From Flavobacteria bacterium BAL38 (GTDB lineage: Bacteria; Bacteroidota; Bacteroidia; Flavobacteriales; Flavobacteriaceae), in NCBI GenBank assembly GCA_000169355.1, contig AAXX01000001.1:496001-560000 (forward strand): a stretch of 64,000 bases of DNA. Direction: 5' to 3'. Under the pieces are notes generated by a model. That model was given only the letters and a program-made list of their open reading frames with translations. It did no database searches and was not told the DNA's origin. The position numbers were made by a program, and so were the translations under genes. Positions within the stretch are counted from its first letter, which is position 1; every line of letters starts with the position of its first letter. Below are positions 27,801 to 37,027 of this stretch, one piece after another.

Positions 27801-28885
27801 TTACTTATTTTTTTACTTGGAAAATAATGCTCTCTTACTTTTAAAAAATATTTTTCTATGTAATGTGTCATAAAATAACCTAGAAAACAACTAAAAAACA
27901 CTACAAGAGCAAAACTAATATAATGATTTTCAAATTTTAATTGTTTGACTACAAATATAACAAAAGTGTGAATAACGTAAATTGAGTAAGAACAAAAGCC
28001 AATTTTTGCAACAATGTCAACAACAAACTTAGAGAAAAAACTATCTAAAATTTTATTTATGTTAGAAATTAATAAAATAAAACATAACAAAATTCCAAAT
28101 GCAAGATAAACCAACGTGAAGCCAATAGTCTTTACAAAAAAAGAATTTAAAGGCTTTATAAATGGTGTAAATGATAAAAATAGTAACGCTAAAAAAAGCA
28201 AATAATATTTTAAATTATTAAACTTTTCCCTCAAAAATTCTTGTTTAAAATAATACATATAAGAAATCAAAACACCAAACAATAAAGCATCAATTCGCAA
28301 ATGTGTCATTGTAAAATTCCGAATAAACTGCCCTTCAAAATACACATTTGAAAAAATACGCAACAACAACACTATTAATAAAACCAAAAGCAATACTCTT
28401 TCTGTAAAGAAATTTGTAGTTGAAAAAAAGTTATCTCTTAACTTTGTGCTTTTCAAAATCAAATAAAAGGCAAAAACTAATCCGAAATAAAAATGTTCTT
28501 CAACAGCTAATGACCAACTTGCCTCATAACCGTATCCCCAACCCGTAGCATAATTTTGAACGAACAACAAATCAGTTAATACTTTTCTAAAATCTATTGT
28601 CTCATCATTTACAAAAAAAGGAATTAAGTAAAGGAGGTAAAATAAGTAAAAAATAGGATAAATTTTGAATCCACGTCGTATTAAAAATCGTTTCCCATCA
28701 ATCTTACTATAATTTTGATACTCCTTGAAAAGTAAACCTGATACTAGAAAACCACTTAAAACAAAAAACAAGTCTACCCCTATCCAACCCATGGTTTTTG
28801 TCCATTGAAATAGTAGTTGATGTCTAAACAAAACCAATAATATTGCGATACCACGCAAAAAATCAAGTTCTCTTAACCTATTCAC
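27797..28885 (-). CDS. acyltransferase family 3 (OafA/NolL-like) membrane protein
   Basis: 362 residues with about ten membrane segments. The family opening LRELDFLRGIAILLVLFRHQ and GVDLFFVLSGFLVSGLLFKE are clear, and SLAVEEHFYFGLVFAFYLI carries the third conserved block. Such proteins acetylate sugars of O-antigens or capsules. It has no C-terminal SGNH domain, so it would act alone. It overlaps the NeuA-KdsC gene by 4 bp, and acetylation of the nonulosonic acid would be a reasonable guess. Confidence 0.9.
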   Translation of the reverse strand: MNRLRELDFLRGIAILLVLFRHQLLFQWTKTMGWIGVDLFFVLSGFLVSGLLFKEYQNYSKIDGKRFLIRRGFKIYPIFYLFYLLYLIPFFVNDETIDFRKVLTDLLFVQNYATGWGYGYEASWSLAVEEHFYFGLVFAFYLILKSTKLRDNFFSTTNFFTERVLLLVLLIVLLLRIFSNVYFEGQFIRNFTMTHLRIDALLFGVLISYMYYFKQEFLREKFNNLKYYLLFLALLFLSFTPFIKPLNSFFVKTIGFTLVYLAFGILLCFILLISNINKILDSFFSKFVVDIVAKIGFCSYSIYVIHTFVIFVVKQLKFENHYISFALVVFFSCFLGYFMTHYIEKYFLKVREHYFPSKKISK

Positions 28886-28887
28886 TG

Positions 28888-29748
28888 TTAAAGGGATATT
28901 AAATTTTGATTTATTCCAATGGTTAACTCTCCAATATTAATAAGCTTAAATCCGTAATGTTCTAACATATTGACTATATCTTTTCTGCAATCAAATTCAT
29001 CATGGATTTCTAAGGCAAGGCATTTCGTGCTTTTTAAGAACTCTACTGAAACACTTTTTCCAAAAATTTGCTTCTCAGCACCTTCAATGTCAATTTTAAA
29101 AATATCAATCGATTTAAAACCTGATTCCTTCATTACAAAATCAACCGTAAAAGCTTTTAAATCGGATTCCTCGTCTGTTTCTTCCACACGAATAGACCAA
29201 TCAGATTGGTCTCTAAAATCGCGAACAATTTTTAAATTGGTGTTTTTATCCCACAATCCTCCTTTAAACAATTTTGCTTCAATTTTATTTAAAGTAAAAT
29301 TTTCTTGAATCATCTCAAAATTTGCATCGCTGGGCTCGATTATAGCTAAATTAGCATTAGAAAAAACACTTTTAAAATACACTGAAGTATATCCTACATT
29401 TCCTCCTGCATCAATAATATTTTGAGGATTAGTTCCAAAATATTCTTTGTATAATTCCGTTACTTTTTTATATTCATTACCTCTAAAAACTTGACCAAAA
29501 ACATTCAAATCACTTGACGGATATTTTCTGATGCTCAAATTTGATGCTGATTTGAGTAACTTAACCTTATATTTTTCATCACTTTCCGAAATTAAAACCC
29601 CATTAGTATAAATTAAATGGTGGTATAACTCGTTTACTTGCTTTTGAATTGGATTGTTTTTTATTTTAAAAATCTTAAGTAAGTAATAAAAAAATAAGAT
29701 GATTTTATTTTTTAAACTAATTCGGTATATATTTTTTAATTTATTCAT
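28888..29748 (-). CDS. FkbM-family methyltransferase
   Basis: 286 residues. The SAM-binding loop reads IIDAGGNVGYTSVYF (about residue 115), followed by NLAIIEPSDANFEMI and the FkbM motif IDIFKIDIEGAEKQIFG. Such enzymes O-methylate sugars in glycans. The N-terminal 40 residues are basic and hydrophobic and may touch the membrane. It is 2 bp from the acyltransferase gene and 5 bp from a GT2 gene. Confidence 0.9.
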   Translation of the reverse strand: MNKLKNIYRISLKNKIILFFYYLLKIFKIKNNPIQKQVNELYHHLIYTNGVLISESDEKYKVKLLKSASNLSIRKYPSSDLNVFGQVFRGNEYKKVTELYKEYFGTNPQNIIDAGGNVGYTSVYFKSVFSNANLAIIEPSDANFEMIQENFTLNKIEAKLFKGGLWDKNTNLKIVRDFRDQSDWSIRVEETDEESDLKAFTVDFVMKESGFKSIDIFKIDIEGAEKQIFGKSVSVEFLKSTKCLALEIHDEFDCRKDIVNMLEHYGFKLINIGELTIGINQNLISL

Positions 29749-29753
29749 CTTAT

Positions 29754-30533
29754 TTATTTTAATTGATTAGAAATCCAAAATTTAATTTTTAAAATTTGAA
29801 AATCACGCTTTAAAGTTCGAAAATAAGAAATTGTATTAAGGATGAAAACTTTTTTCAAAAAAGAAAACACTAGTTTTATTTTACTTGGAAACTTTTTGTT
29901 TTTATGAAGCTGAAAGTGAGATAAAGTTTCATTTTTTATTCGATTCAATTGTGAAGCTTCATTCCTTTGTATTTCGTAAAAAAAAGTTTCGTTAAAATCA
30001 TAAATTTTAAACCCCCTTTCCGTAACCCTATCCGACCATTCTTTATCTTCACTAAAAGGTAACGATTCATCAAATTTAATTTGCTCCCATGCTCTTTTTG
30101 AAACCAAACAGCAAGCTGCCATTAATCCAAAATCTAATGGTTGCTTAACCTCAAAATTAGATTCTAATGCTCTTTCAAAATTTTTAGCGCTATTTATAAA
30201 ACGAATACCTGCCCAATCATTTTTTTCTGTAATAAATTGTATTGAATTCTTAAAAAAACTATTCCCAACAGGTATTGCATGAGAACTCAATAACAATATG
30301 ATATCGTTTTTAGCTGATTCTATTCCTAAATTAATAGCTTTTCCATAAGTAAACTTGTCAATATGAACTATCTTACAATTATATTGATTAGCTATTTCTA
30401 CACTTTTGTCGGTTGAATTGTTGTCAACTAAAATAATCTCATCAATATCATTTTTATAAAACTTTGTCAAAACTTTTAATGTTCTTTCCAGAAGTTTAGC
30501 TTCATTTTTATTACGAATAACAACACTAATCAT
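29754..30533 (-). CDS. family 2 glycosyltransferase
   Basis: 259 residues. The GT-A core is visible as ISVVIRNKNEAKLLERTLKV, IILVDNNSTDKSVEIA and LPFSEDKEWSDRV. The usual DxD is replaced by LLLSSHAIPVG, a variant seen in one group of bacterial GT2 proteins in which Ser-x-His takes its place, so it is not necessarily inactive. It overlaps the upstream GT4 gene by 8 bp. Confidence 0.86.
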   Translation of the reverse strand: MISVVIRNKNEAKLLERTLKVLTKFYKNDIDEIILVDNNSTDKSVEIANQYNCKIVHIDKFTYGKAINLGIESAKNDIILLLSSHAIPVGNSFFKNSIQFITEKNDWAGIRFINSAKNFERALESNFEVKQPLDFGLMAACCLVSKRAWEQIKFDESLPFSEDKEWSDRVTERGFKIYDFNETFFYEIQRNEASQLNRIKNETLSHFQLHKNKKFPSKIKLVFSFLKKVFILNTISYFRTLKRDFQILKIKFWISNQLK

Positions 30534-31653
30534 AATGCAGGGTTTTATAAATTTCTTTTACTTTTTCTTTTACAAATTGAAAATCTAAATTTGCTATTAA
30601 ATCTTCATTTTTGATCTTAAAAGTATCTATTTTGATAGCTTGTAAAACCAGTCTTTTTATCTCTTTTTCATCTTCACAATCTTCAATCAATAAACCATTC
30701 GCTCCGTTTTGAATTAACTCGGCAGTAGCACCACCCGGATTGGATTGGATTGGAAAAGCACCCATAAAAATGGCTTCTAACATGCTATTGGGCATACCGT
30801 CTGAATTGCTATTTCCTATGTAAATTAAAGATTTTCCCATTAATTTTAGTACTTCTTCGTGTGGAATTTTACCTAAAATCTGGAAATTCTTCCAATATTT
30901 TAATTCTGAATTATTTACATATTCAAAAACCTGAGGATCAGCACCAAATACTATCAATTCAAAATCACGCAATTCCGTTTGCAAAGAAAAAATCGCTCTT
31001 AAAACTGAAATCGCTCTTCCTGAACGTCCTTGAAAACCTTTTATTAAAATGGTTTTTCGTTGCGAAATTGGTAATTTATATGTTTCCATCTCATTTAACT
31101 CAAAACCGCCGCCACCAGGAAAAACTCCTAAAAAACGCCCTTCAAAACGATATTTTTTGGCTATTTCATAATCGCGTTTGCAATCAGTGAACAAATAATT
31201 AATTCTTGGTAGAACACGTTTAATATCTTTTAAGTAAGTAGGTTCGTTTTGAAAATAAAACAAATCGCTACCCCAAGAAGAATAAATCCATTTTTGAGTT
31301 GGATTTTTCTCCATAACTTCAATTATTGGAGAACAAGACAAATAGAGAGCAAAGCTGTGCACAACTTCGGGTTGAATCTCATTCAAATAGTTTTCAAAAG
31401 TTTTCGCTGTGTCTTTTTCGTTAAATTGCTGAATGAATTCATATAATTTCGGAAACTTATTTTTAACAAATATGCGTCCTGGATAATCCCATTTTAATTT
31501 CCAATCTACTTTTTGCTTTATCCACGAAATTTTTGAAACTGGCTTACTCATTCCGGTAATATCAAACCAATACACTTCGTGTCCGGCATCTTGTAATTGA
31601 TTGGCCCAACGAAAGAAATGAAGTGACGGTATGGAAACCATTAAAATTTTCAT
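30526..31653 (-). CDS. family 4 glycosyltransferase
   Basis: 375 residues. The opening MKILMVSIPSLHFFRWANQL and the C-terminal IYIGNSNSDGMPNSMLEAIF with SNPGGATAELI are typical of GT4 (GT-B, retaining) enzymes. The loop ILIKGFQGRSGRAISVLRAI starts the donor domain. It shares one base with the gene upstream and overlaps the one downstream, so the three glycosyltransferases are translated as a block. Confidence 0.88.
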   Translation of the reverse strand: MKILMVSIPSLHFFRWANQLQDAGHEVYWFDITGMSKPVSKISWIKQKVDWKLKWDYPGRIFVKNKFPKLYEFIQQFNEKDTAKTFENYLNEIQPEVVHSFALYLSCSPIIEVMEKNPTQKWIYSSWGSDLFYFQNEPTYLKDIKRVLPRINYLFTDCKRDYEIAKKYRFEGRFLGVFPGGGGFELNEMETYKLPISQRKTILIKGFQGRSGRAISVLRAIFSLQTELRDFELIVFGADPQVFEYVNNSELKYWKNFQILGKIPHEEVLKLMGKSLIYIGNSNSDGMPNSMLEAIFMGAFPIQSNPGGATAELIQNGANGLLIEDCEDEKEIKRLVLQAIKIDTFKIKNEDLIANLDFQFVKEKVKEIYKTLHYD

Positions 31654-32726
31654 TAGTCAATTACAATTTTGAATGATAAAGTTTGATTCTCTCTATCAAA
31701 AGTAAGTTCGTAAGGATTATTTCTAAAATTCGATACTACTACAGCGATTAACTTATTGTTTATTTCTTCCAAAGAGTAGAATTTATGTGCTTTTTTCCCA
31801 AGCCAACTCTTTATTTGGTTTTTCAAATTGTTAACCAAAGGATGCTTCAAAAAAACAATTTGATAACTACCTTTTGGTAAATTAAAAATTGTTGCATTCA
31901 AAAAAGAATCAATTTCAAATACTTCAGAAAATACTTGATAGCTACTTATAGTATTTTCAAGCTTTTTATATTCGGAATCTATTGGTATTAAACCTATTTG
32001 ATGGTTTTTGTTAGCTTGGACAATTTGAATTTTTTCAACTTGTTTGATATATTGATGATTAATCTTTTCTAGTTTAGAATGAAAGGGTTCCAAACTAGCT
32101 TTACTTCTATACTTTTTAGGATGCCATTGATGCTTTATTACGATTTTTTCATCATAAAATTGAACGTTAAAACCTTTATTTTTTAATCGAATGTGAACAT
32201 CTGTGTCTTCTGCTCCCCAACCGTGATAGAATTCATCATATCCATTAATTGATTTTAAAACAGCTGTTGGATATAACGTCATGCCCGTTGCTTCACTATT
32301 TGATTTAAAAGCTATTGTATATTCTTCAAATGTAGTTTCCTTTAAGCTCACTTGTTGCGATAAGAAACCTACTTGAAAATAAGTTGCTTTTTCAGTACTC
32401 GACACTCCTTTTAATTCGCTAATAAAATTAGGATGAAAAATCATGTCAATATCACCTACAAAGAAAAAAGTTGTTTTACATTGATTCAAAACCATATTAA
32501 TTGAGCGACTTTTATTCCATAATTGACCCGAAACTGGACAAGAAATAAAATTAATTTTAGTGAAATCTTTAAGTAGCTCTTTTAACTCAACCAAATAATT
32601 TAAATTCGAACCATAATCTACCAAGAACCATTCAAAATCAATATCGGTTTGATTTTGTAATGACTCCAAACAGTTTTTTACAATTCGGATATCGCGATTT
32701 CTATTAGTAAGTACAATGGTTATCAT
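31653..32726 (-). CDS. GT-A glycosyltransferase with galactosyltransferase-like C-terminal motif
   Basis: 357 residues. ITIVLTNRNRDIRIVKNCLE opens the GT-A fold, FFFVGDIDMIFHPNF holds the DxD, and FYHGWGAEDTDVHIRLKNKG is the Gly-Trp-Gly-x-Glu-Asp motif of the GT7-type C-terminal region found in chondroitin-polymerase-like enzymes. The last 120 residues carry no known motif. It probably adds a hexosamine or hexose. It lies 1 bp after the ABC transporter gene. Confidence 0.86.
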   Translation of the reverse strand: MITIVLTNRNRDIRIVKNCLESLQNQTDIDFEWFLVDYGSNLNYLVELKELLKDFTKINFISCPVSGQLWNKSRSINMVLNQCKTTFFFVGDIDMIFHPNFISELKGVSSTEKATYFQVGFLSQQVSLKETTFEEYTIAFKSNSEATGMTLYPTAVLKSINGYDEFYHGWGAEDTDVHIRLKNKGFNVQFYDEKIVIKHQWHPKKYRSKASLEPFHSKLEKINHQYIKQVEKIQIVQANKNHQIGLIPIDSEYKKLENTISSYQVFSEVFEIDSFLNATIFNLPKGSYQIVFLKHPLVNNLKNQIKSWLGKKAHKFYSLEEINNKLIAVVVSNFRNNPYELTFDRENQTLSFKIVID

Positions 32727-32727
32727 A

Positions 32728-34521
32728 TTAAATCTCTTGTAATTCTACCATTTTTTTAAATCTTTCAGAAGAATTAACTAATTCTGCAAAATTACCAGAA
32801 TTAGTAACTTGACCTTTCTCTAACAAATAAATTGTATCTACATTTCTAATTGTAGATAAACGATGGGCAATTATTATTATCGTTAGATCGCCTTGCATAG
32901 CCTCAATATTCTCTTGAATAAGCTTTTCATTATCTGAATCTAATGCTGAAGTGGCTTCATCCAATACTAAAATATCAATTTCTTTATAGATTTCTCTCGC
33001 AATAGAAATTCTTTGCTTTTGGCCTCCACTCAAGTTTACCCCATTATTTCCTAAAATCGTTTCCTCTTTTTCTGATAAAGAATTTACAAAATCGGAAATT
33101 GATGCTTTTTTAAGAGCTTCTTCAAATTTTTTACAATTCTCTTCCGATTTAGAATCCCAAAAGGTAACATTATTAAAAATTGTATCATTAAAAATAACAG
33201 GCTCTTGAGATATATAACCAATTCTGTTTTGGTATTGTCTTAAATCATAATTAAAAATAGAATTTTCATTAATTACTATGTTTCCATCTGTAGGTTTTAA
33301 TAAACCACATATTAAATTAACTAAAGTGGTTTTTCCAGAACCACTTTCGCCAACAAAAGCAATGCATTGATTCTTCTTAATTTCAATATTTATGTCTTTT
33401 AAAACAAAATCTTTTTGATTAAATGAAAATGATAAATCCTCAATTTTTATAGATGTTAACAATCTTTCAAATATCTCATTACCATAAACTTCATTATTTA
33501 ATTTTAATTCTTTCTCAAACTCTTCAATATTATGCAAGGAACCTGAGACTCCTAAAAAGGAATTATAACTATTCTGAACCGCCATTAATGAACTTAAAGC
33601 TCGGTAAAAAAATAATAAACTAACTAATACTAAACTCAATTTACCATTAAATAAAACTACTTGAAAATAAATAACCAAACAAACTATAGCAATTAACAAA
33701 GGTTCTCTAGAAGAAGATATCTTAGCTCCTAATTTACTAATATTGAAATTATTTTGCTCAATTTGTCTAATTACGTTTGTTAATTTAGAAGCATATTTGC
33801 CAATTAATCCTGTTGATTTCAAATATTTAAAATTATGTATATACTGGATTATTAAACCTTGATAATTTCCAGAATTTTGAGATAAAAGTGTAGATTGCTT
33901 TTTCGTCTTTGTGTATATAGTTTTATAGATAAAATTAGTTAAAAGCCCCCCTAATGATATCAATAATGCAAATTTCCAGTCAACCGCAAAAGCAAACAAC
34001 ATGTAAACTAAAACTAAAGTAAAACTCTGAATAACAGACACGTAATTTATATAAGCAGATGTAACTCTAGAAACTTCACTAGTAAAGCTATTTTGAATTT
34101 GGCCTACATTAGATTTTAAAAAACTCTCGTATCTATAATTTGAAAACAATGAAGTTAGATTAAGTCTCATAAAAGCCACAAAAGATTGGCTAACTCTAGC
34201 TTTATAAATATTAAAAAAATACGTAATTATTCCTTTAAGCAAAAAGAAGAAGAACAGAAAAAGTAGTATTACTTTTAAATTCAATTCAAAACCAAAAGCT
34301 TTAAAAAAATCTATTAAAACTCTTAAATTACCAAGACTATTTTCATTTGCAACTTTGCTTCCATCAGCGATTTCTAGAAGAGGCAAAAACATTGTTAATC
34401 CTACACCATCTAGTACTCCAACTAAAATACTTAGTAAAATAACAACAAAAAGCTTTTTTCCTAAGTACTTATAGAAATATAAAAAATTTTTAAAATATCT
34501 TTTTAAATTCAAAACTCTCAC
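32728..34521 (-). CDS. ABC-type lipid/glycolipid flippase (MsbA/PglK-like half transporter)
   Basis: 597 residues. Six membrane helices (about 20-310) are fused to an ATPase with Walker A GESGSGKTT (near 393), signature LSGGQKQR (near 500) and Walker B ILVLDEATSALDS. PglK and MsbA proteins of this size flip lipid-linked oligosaccharides or lipid A across the inner membrane. In this context flipping an undecaprenyl-linked glycan of block A is likely. It directly follows, by 6 bp, the stump of a different type of exporter. Confidence 0.92.
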   Translation of the reverse strand: MRVLNLKRYFKNFLYFYKYLGKKLFVVILLSILVGVLDGVGLTMFLPLLEIADGSKVANENSLGNLRVLIDFFKAFGFELNLKVILLFLFFFFLLKGIITYFFNIYKARVSQSFVAFMRLNLTSLFSNYRYESFLKSNVGQIQNSFTSEVSRVTSAYINYVSVIQSFTLVLVYMLFAFAVDWKFALLISLGGLLTNFIYKTIYTKTKKQSTLLSQNSGNYQGLIIQYIHNFKYLKSTGLIGKYASKLTNVIRQIEQNNFNISKLGAKISSSREPLLIAIVCLVIYFQVVLFNGKLSLVLVSLLFFYRALSSLMAVQNSYNSFLGVSGSLHNIEEFEKELKLNNEVYGNEIFERLLTSIKIEDLSFSFNQKDFVLKDINIEIKKNQCIAFVGESGSGKTTLVNLICGLLKPTDGNIVINENSIFNYDLRQYQNRIGYISQEPVIFNDTIFNNVTFWDSKSEENCKKFEEALKKASISDFVNSLSEKEETILGNNGVNLSGGQKQRISIAREIYKEIDILVLDEATSALDSDNEKLIQENIEAMQGDLTIIIIAHRLSTIRNVDTIYLLEKGQVTNSGNFAELVNSSERFKKMVELQEI

Positions 34522-34527
34522 CTTTTA

Positions 34528-34875
34528 TTAAGACCCCGATGTGTCATTCAAACAAGAAGTAAAATAATTCCATATCATTACTCCAGCTAAATTAAACAAA
34601 AACGATGGTGTTTTCCCTGTTTCAATACCCGCTACATTATTAAAAATGATGGTAAAAATGATGGAAGTAAACAATGGCTGAATCAAATACCTAAGCGGAC
34701 CTAAAATAGTTTGCTTGTATACCGTAACCACATCACGCTTTACAAATAACATAAGTAAATCGCGATAGCGCCAAACTTCTTTTAAATTTAAGGAAAAAAA
34801 ATTATTCTTTGGAGTTATCTCAAACAACCATTCTTCATCGGAATAACTTGCTTTATTCATGTTACGAGCTTTCAT
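34528..34875 (-). pseudogene. truncated ABC-2 polysaccharide permease (Wzm-like), N-terminal fragment
   Basis: 115 residues where the family has about 270-290. The typical N-terminus is intact: WLFEITPKNNFFSLNLKEVW, RYRDLLMLFVKRDVVTVYKQ, TILGPLRYLIQPLFTSIIFT and MIWNYFTSCLNDTSG. It then stops after Ser at the point where the second half of the permease should begin, 6 bp before the flippase gene. No matching Wzt ATPase is in the window. It looks like the left-over first gene of a replaced Wzm/Wzt system. Met6 (34860) is an alternative start, since a perfect promoter leaves almost no leader before 34875. Confidence 0.82.
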
Positions 34876-34885
34876 ATTTATCTTT

Positions 34886-34916
34886 CAAATTTAAACTTTT
34901 TTAACAGAAGCACAAA
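34886..34916 (-). promoter_or_regulatory. promoter of glycan block A (TTTG-N19-TAAATTTG)
   Basis: On the minus strand TTTG (34916-34913), 19 bp, then TAAATTTG (34893-34886) match the Bacteroidota promoter consensus exactly. Transcription would begin near 34880, just before the truncated permease. It is the best promoter match in the window and the natural start of the operon running to 10747. The rest of 34876-35110 is AT-rich spacer. Confidence 0.7.
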
Positions 34917-35086
34917 TCTTTATTAAATAAACTTGGTTTAAATATAAAATTCCAGAGCAAGGGCAAATTCAAAAAAACAAATTCAAAACGAGATACTCAA
35001 AAAATCAACAGAACAATGAATTAATTCAATTTTAAAATTTCTCCATCTATCCTCCAAAAAAGGCATAACAAATAACAAAAAAGTCG

Positions 35087-35094
35087 TAATTTCG
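35087..35094 (+). promoter_or_regulatory. candidate -7 element of the cpsB-like gene
   Basis: TAATTTCG differs by one base from TAnnTTTG and lies 16 bp before the ATG at 35111. No TTTG lies at the usual distance upstream, so support is weak. Confidence 0.3.
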
Positions 35095-35110
35095 CTTGAA
35101 ATTCCACATC

Positions 35111-35836
35111 ATGTTATCCCTTTTCAAATCCAAACCTAAACTTTCAGAACTTATTCCTTCAGGATATGTAGATATTCATTCTCATGTGTTACCAGGAATT
35201 GATGACGGTGCTAAAACCATTGAAGACAGTGATTTTCTAATTAAAGAAATGAAAAAACTAGGATTTACGAAATGCATCACAACGCCTCATACCATGAAAA
35301 ATGTATGGGACAATACCCCAGAAACAATTCAAAATGCCTTAAAAAAAATAGAATCTTCTTTAAACTTACCTGTAACTTTAAATGTTGGTTCTGAATATCT
35401 ATTAGACGAAACTGTTGTTTTAAAAGCTAAAAACAAAGAACTATTAACAATAAAAGACAATTTTGTATTAGTAGAATTATCCTATTTGAATGCACCCATT
35501 CAACTTTATGATTATTTATTCGAAATTCAACTTTCGGGCTATCACATTATTTTAGCGCATCCAGAAAGATATCGCTATTTCCATCCTAGAAAAAAAGAAT
35601 TTGATAAATTAAAATCAGCGGGTTGCTTATTTCAATTAAATCTATTAGCTACCGTTGGTTATTATGGTAAAGAGATAGCGAAAACAGCAAACTATTTATT
35701 ACAAGAGAATTATTATGATTTTGCAGGATCGGATATCCATCACAAAAATCATATTAAAGCATTTCAAAATAAACTGGTTATAAATTCAAGTGATTTGATC
35801 CAAGAAGTAATGAATAAAAACAACTTTTTTATTTAG
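35111..35836 (+). CDS. CpsB/YwqE-type tyrosine-protein phosphatase (PHP family), copy 1
   Basis: 241 residues from the ATG at 35111; an in-frame TTG five codons earlier is rejected. The metal-binding PHP motifs are VDIHSHVLPGIDDGAKT near the N-terminus, TTPHT, ILAHPERYRYF and a C-terminal AGSDIHH. These manganese-dependent enzymes dephosphorylate the tyrosine-rich tail of Wzc-type kinases and so control polymer export. It stands alone on the plus strand between minus-strand operons and overlaps the aminotransferase gene tail-to-tail by 8 bp. A diverged paralogue lies at 56431-57156 beside wzc. Confidence 0.92.
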   Translation: MLSLFKSKPKLSELIPSGYVDIHSHVLPGIDDGAKTIEDSDFLIKEMKKLGFTKCITTPHTMKNVWDNTPETIQNALKKIESSLNLPVTLNVGSEYLLDETVVLKAKNKELLTIKDNFVLVELSYLNAPIQLYDYLFEIQLSGYHIILAHPERYRYFHPRKKEFDKLKSAGCLFQLNLLATVGYYGKEIAKTANYLLQENYYDFAGSDIHHKNHIKAFQNKLVINSSDLIQEVMNKNNFFI

Positions 35837-36965
35837 ATTTTGAAAAAAAAGTATTTAAGACTTTTTCTATACGCTCCAAATCACCCAATTGTAAATTTGA
35901 CCCTGAAGGCATACATAGTCCTTTTTCAAATAATGTTTCAGCAACTTTTCCTCCATAAAAAGGATACTGCTGAAAAATAGGTTGTAAATGCATTGGTTTC
36001 CATAAAGGTCTGGATTCAATATTACTTGCTTCTAAAGCTAATCGTAATGCTTCTCTTTTTTCATAAGATTCTAACACAATGGCACTTAACCAATGATTAG
36101 AAAAATAATCATTTGTAGGCTCTTTAAATACTGAAACCGAATTGTTATCTTTAAAAATTTCTTGGTAAAAAAGTTGCATCGCTCTTCGTTGCGAGACCCT
36201 CAAATCGATAACTTCCATTTGTCCGCGACCAATTCCAGCACAAATATTACTCATTCTATAATTATACCCAATTTCAGAATGCTGGTAATGCGGTGCATTG
36301 TCTCTAGATTGCGTTGCGAAAAAAACAGCTTTTTCTTTTTGTTCTTTATTTGCACAAGCCAATGCTCCTCCTCCTGAAGTGGTTATTATTTTATTACCAT
36401 TAAAAGATAACACACCAAAAGTACCAAAAGTACCACATTTTTGTCCTTTGTAAGTACTCCCCAAAGCTTCAGCACTATCTTCAAGTAAAGGGATTTCGTA
36501 TTTTTTAGAAATTGCCATTATAGCATCCACATTAAATGGCATACCATACAGATGTACTCCAATTATGGCTTTTGGTTTCTTCCCTTTAGCCATTCTGTCT
36601 ATTATAGCTTCTTCTAATGCTATCGGACATAAATTCCAAGTATCCTTTTCACTATCTATAAAAACAGGAATGGCCCCTAAATATAAAATAGGATTTGCTG
36701 ATGCTGAAAATGTCATGCTTTGACAAATTACCTCATCTCCAGCTTTAACGCCAAGCAAAACCAATCCTAAATGCAATGCCGCTGTTCCAGAGCTTAAGGC
36801 CGCCACATGCATATCTTCCTTTAAATAGTGTTCTATATCTTTTTCTAAACCCGAAACATTAGGCCCTAAAGGAGCAACCCAATTCGTATCAAAAGCCTCT
36901 TGCACATATTTTTGTTCATTGCCTCCCATGTGTGGAGAAGACAACCATATTTTTTCTAAATTCAT
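35829..36965 (-). CDS. DegT/DnrJ/EryC1 (PglE-like) sugar aminotransferase
   Basis: 378 residues. The PLP site is clear: ALSSGTAALHLGL, VHLYGMPFNVDAI, LLEDSAEALGSTYKG and the Schiff-base Lys192 in LSFNGNKIITTSGGG. The opening IWLSSPHMGGNEQKYVQEAF is typical of PglE-like enzymes that aminate the C4 keto group of UDP-4-keto-6-deoxy-GlcNAc. With PglF-, PglD- and PglC-like genes in the same window it most likely makes the UDP-4-amino sugar for a bacillosamine-type residue. A TAAATTTG at 37020-37027 (minus strand) may be its -7 element. Confidence 0.9.
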   Translation of the reverse strand: MNLEKIWLSSPHMGGNEQKYVQEAFDTNWVAPLGPNVSGLEKDIEHYLKEDMHVAALSSGTAALHLGLVLLGVKAGDEVICQSMTFSASANPILYLGAIPVFIDSEKDTWNLCPIALEEAIIDRMAKGKKPKAIIGVHLYGMPFNVDAIMAISKKYEIPLLEDSAEALGSTYKGQKCGTFGTFGVLSFNGNKIITTSGGGALACANKEQKEKAVFFATQSRDNAPHYQHSEIGYNYRMSNICAGIGRGQMEVIDLRVSQRRAMQLFYQEIFKDNNSVSVFKEPTNDYFSNHWLSAIVLESYEKREALRLALEASNIESRPLWKPMHLQPIFQQYPFYGGKVAETLFEKGLCMPSGSNLQLGDLERIEKVLNTFFSKSK

Positions 36966-37027
36966 ATGCTAAAATTATTGTTATAGGATATAAAGTAAAT
37001 CCCTAAAATAAGGCTATTCCAAATTTA

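Noticed and set aside
29754..30533. GT2 gene as inactive because of the missing DxD
   Set aside because: The SSH variant is typical of an active-looking group of bacterial GT2 proteins, and the rest of the domain is intact.
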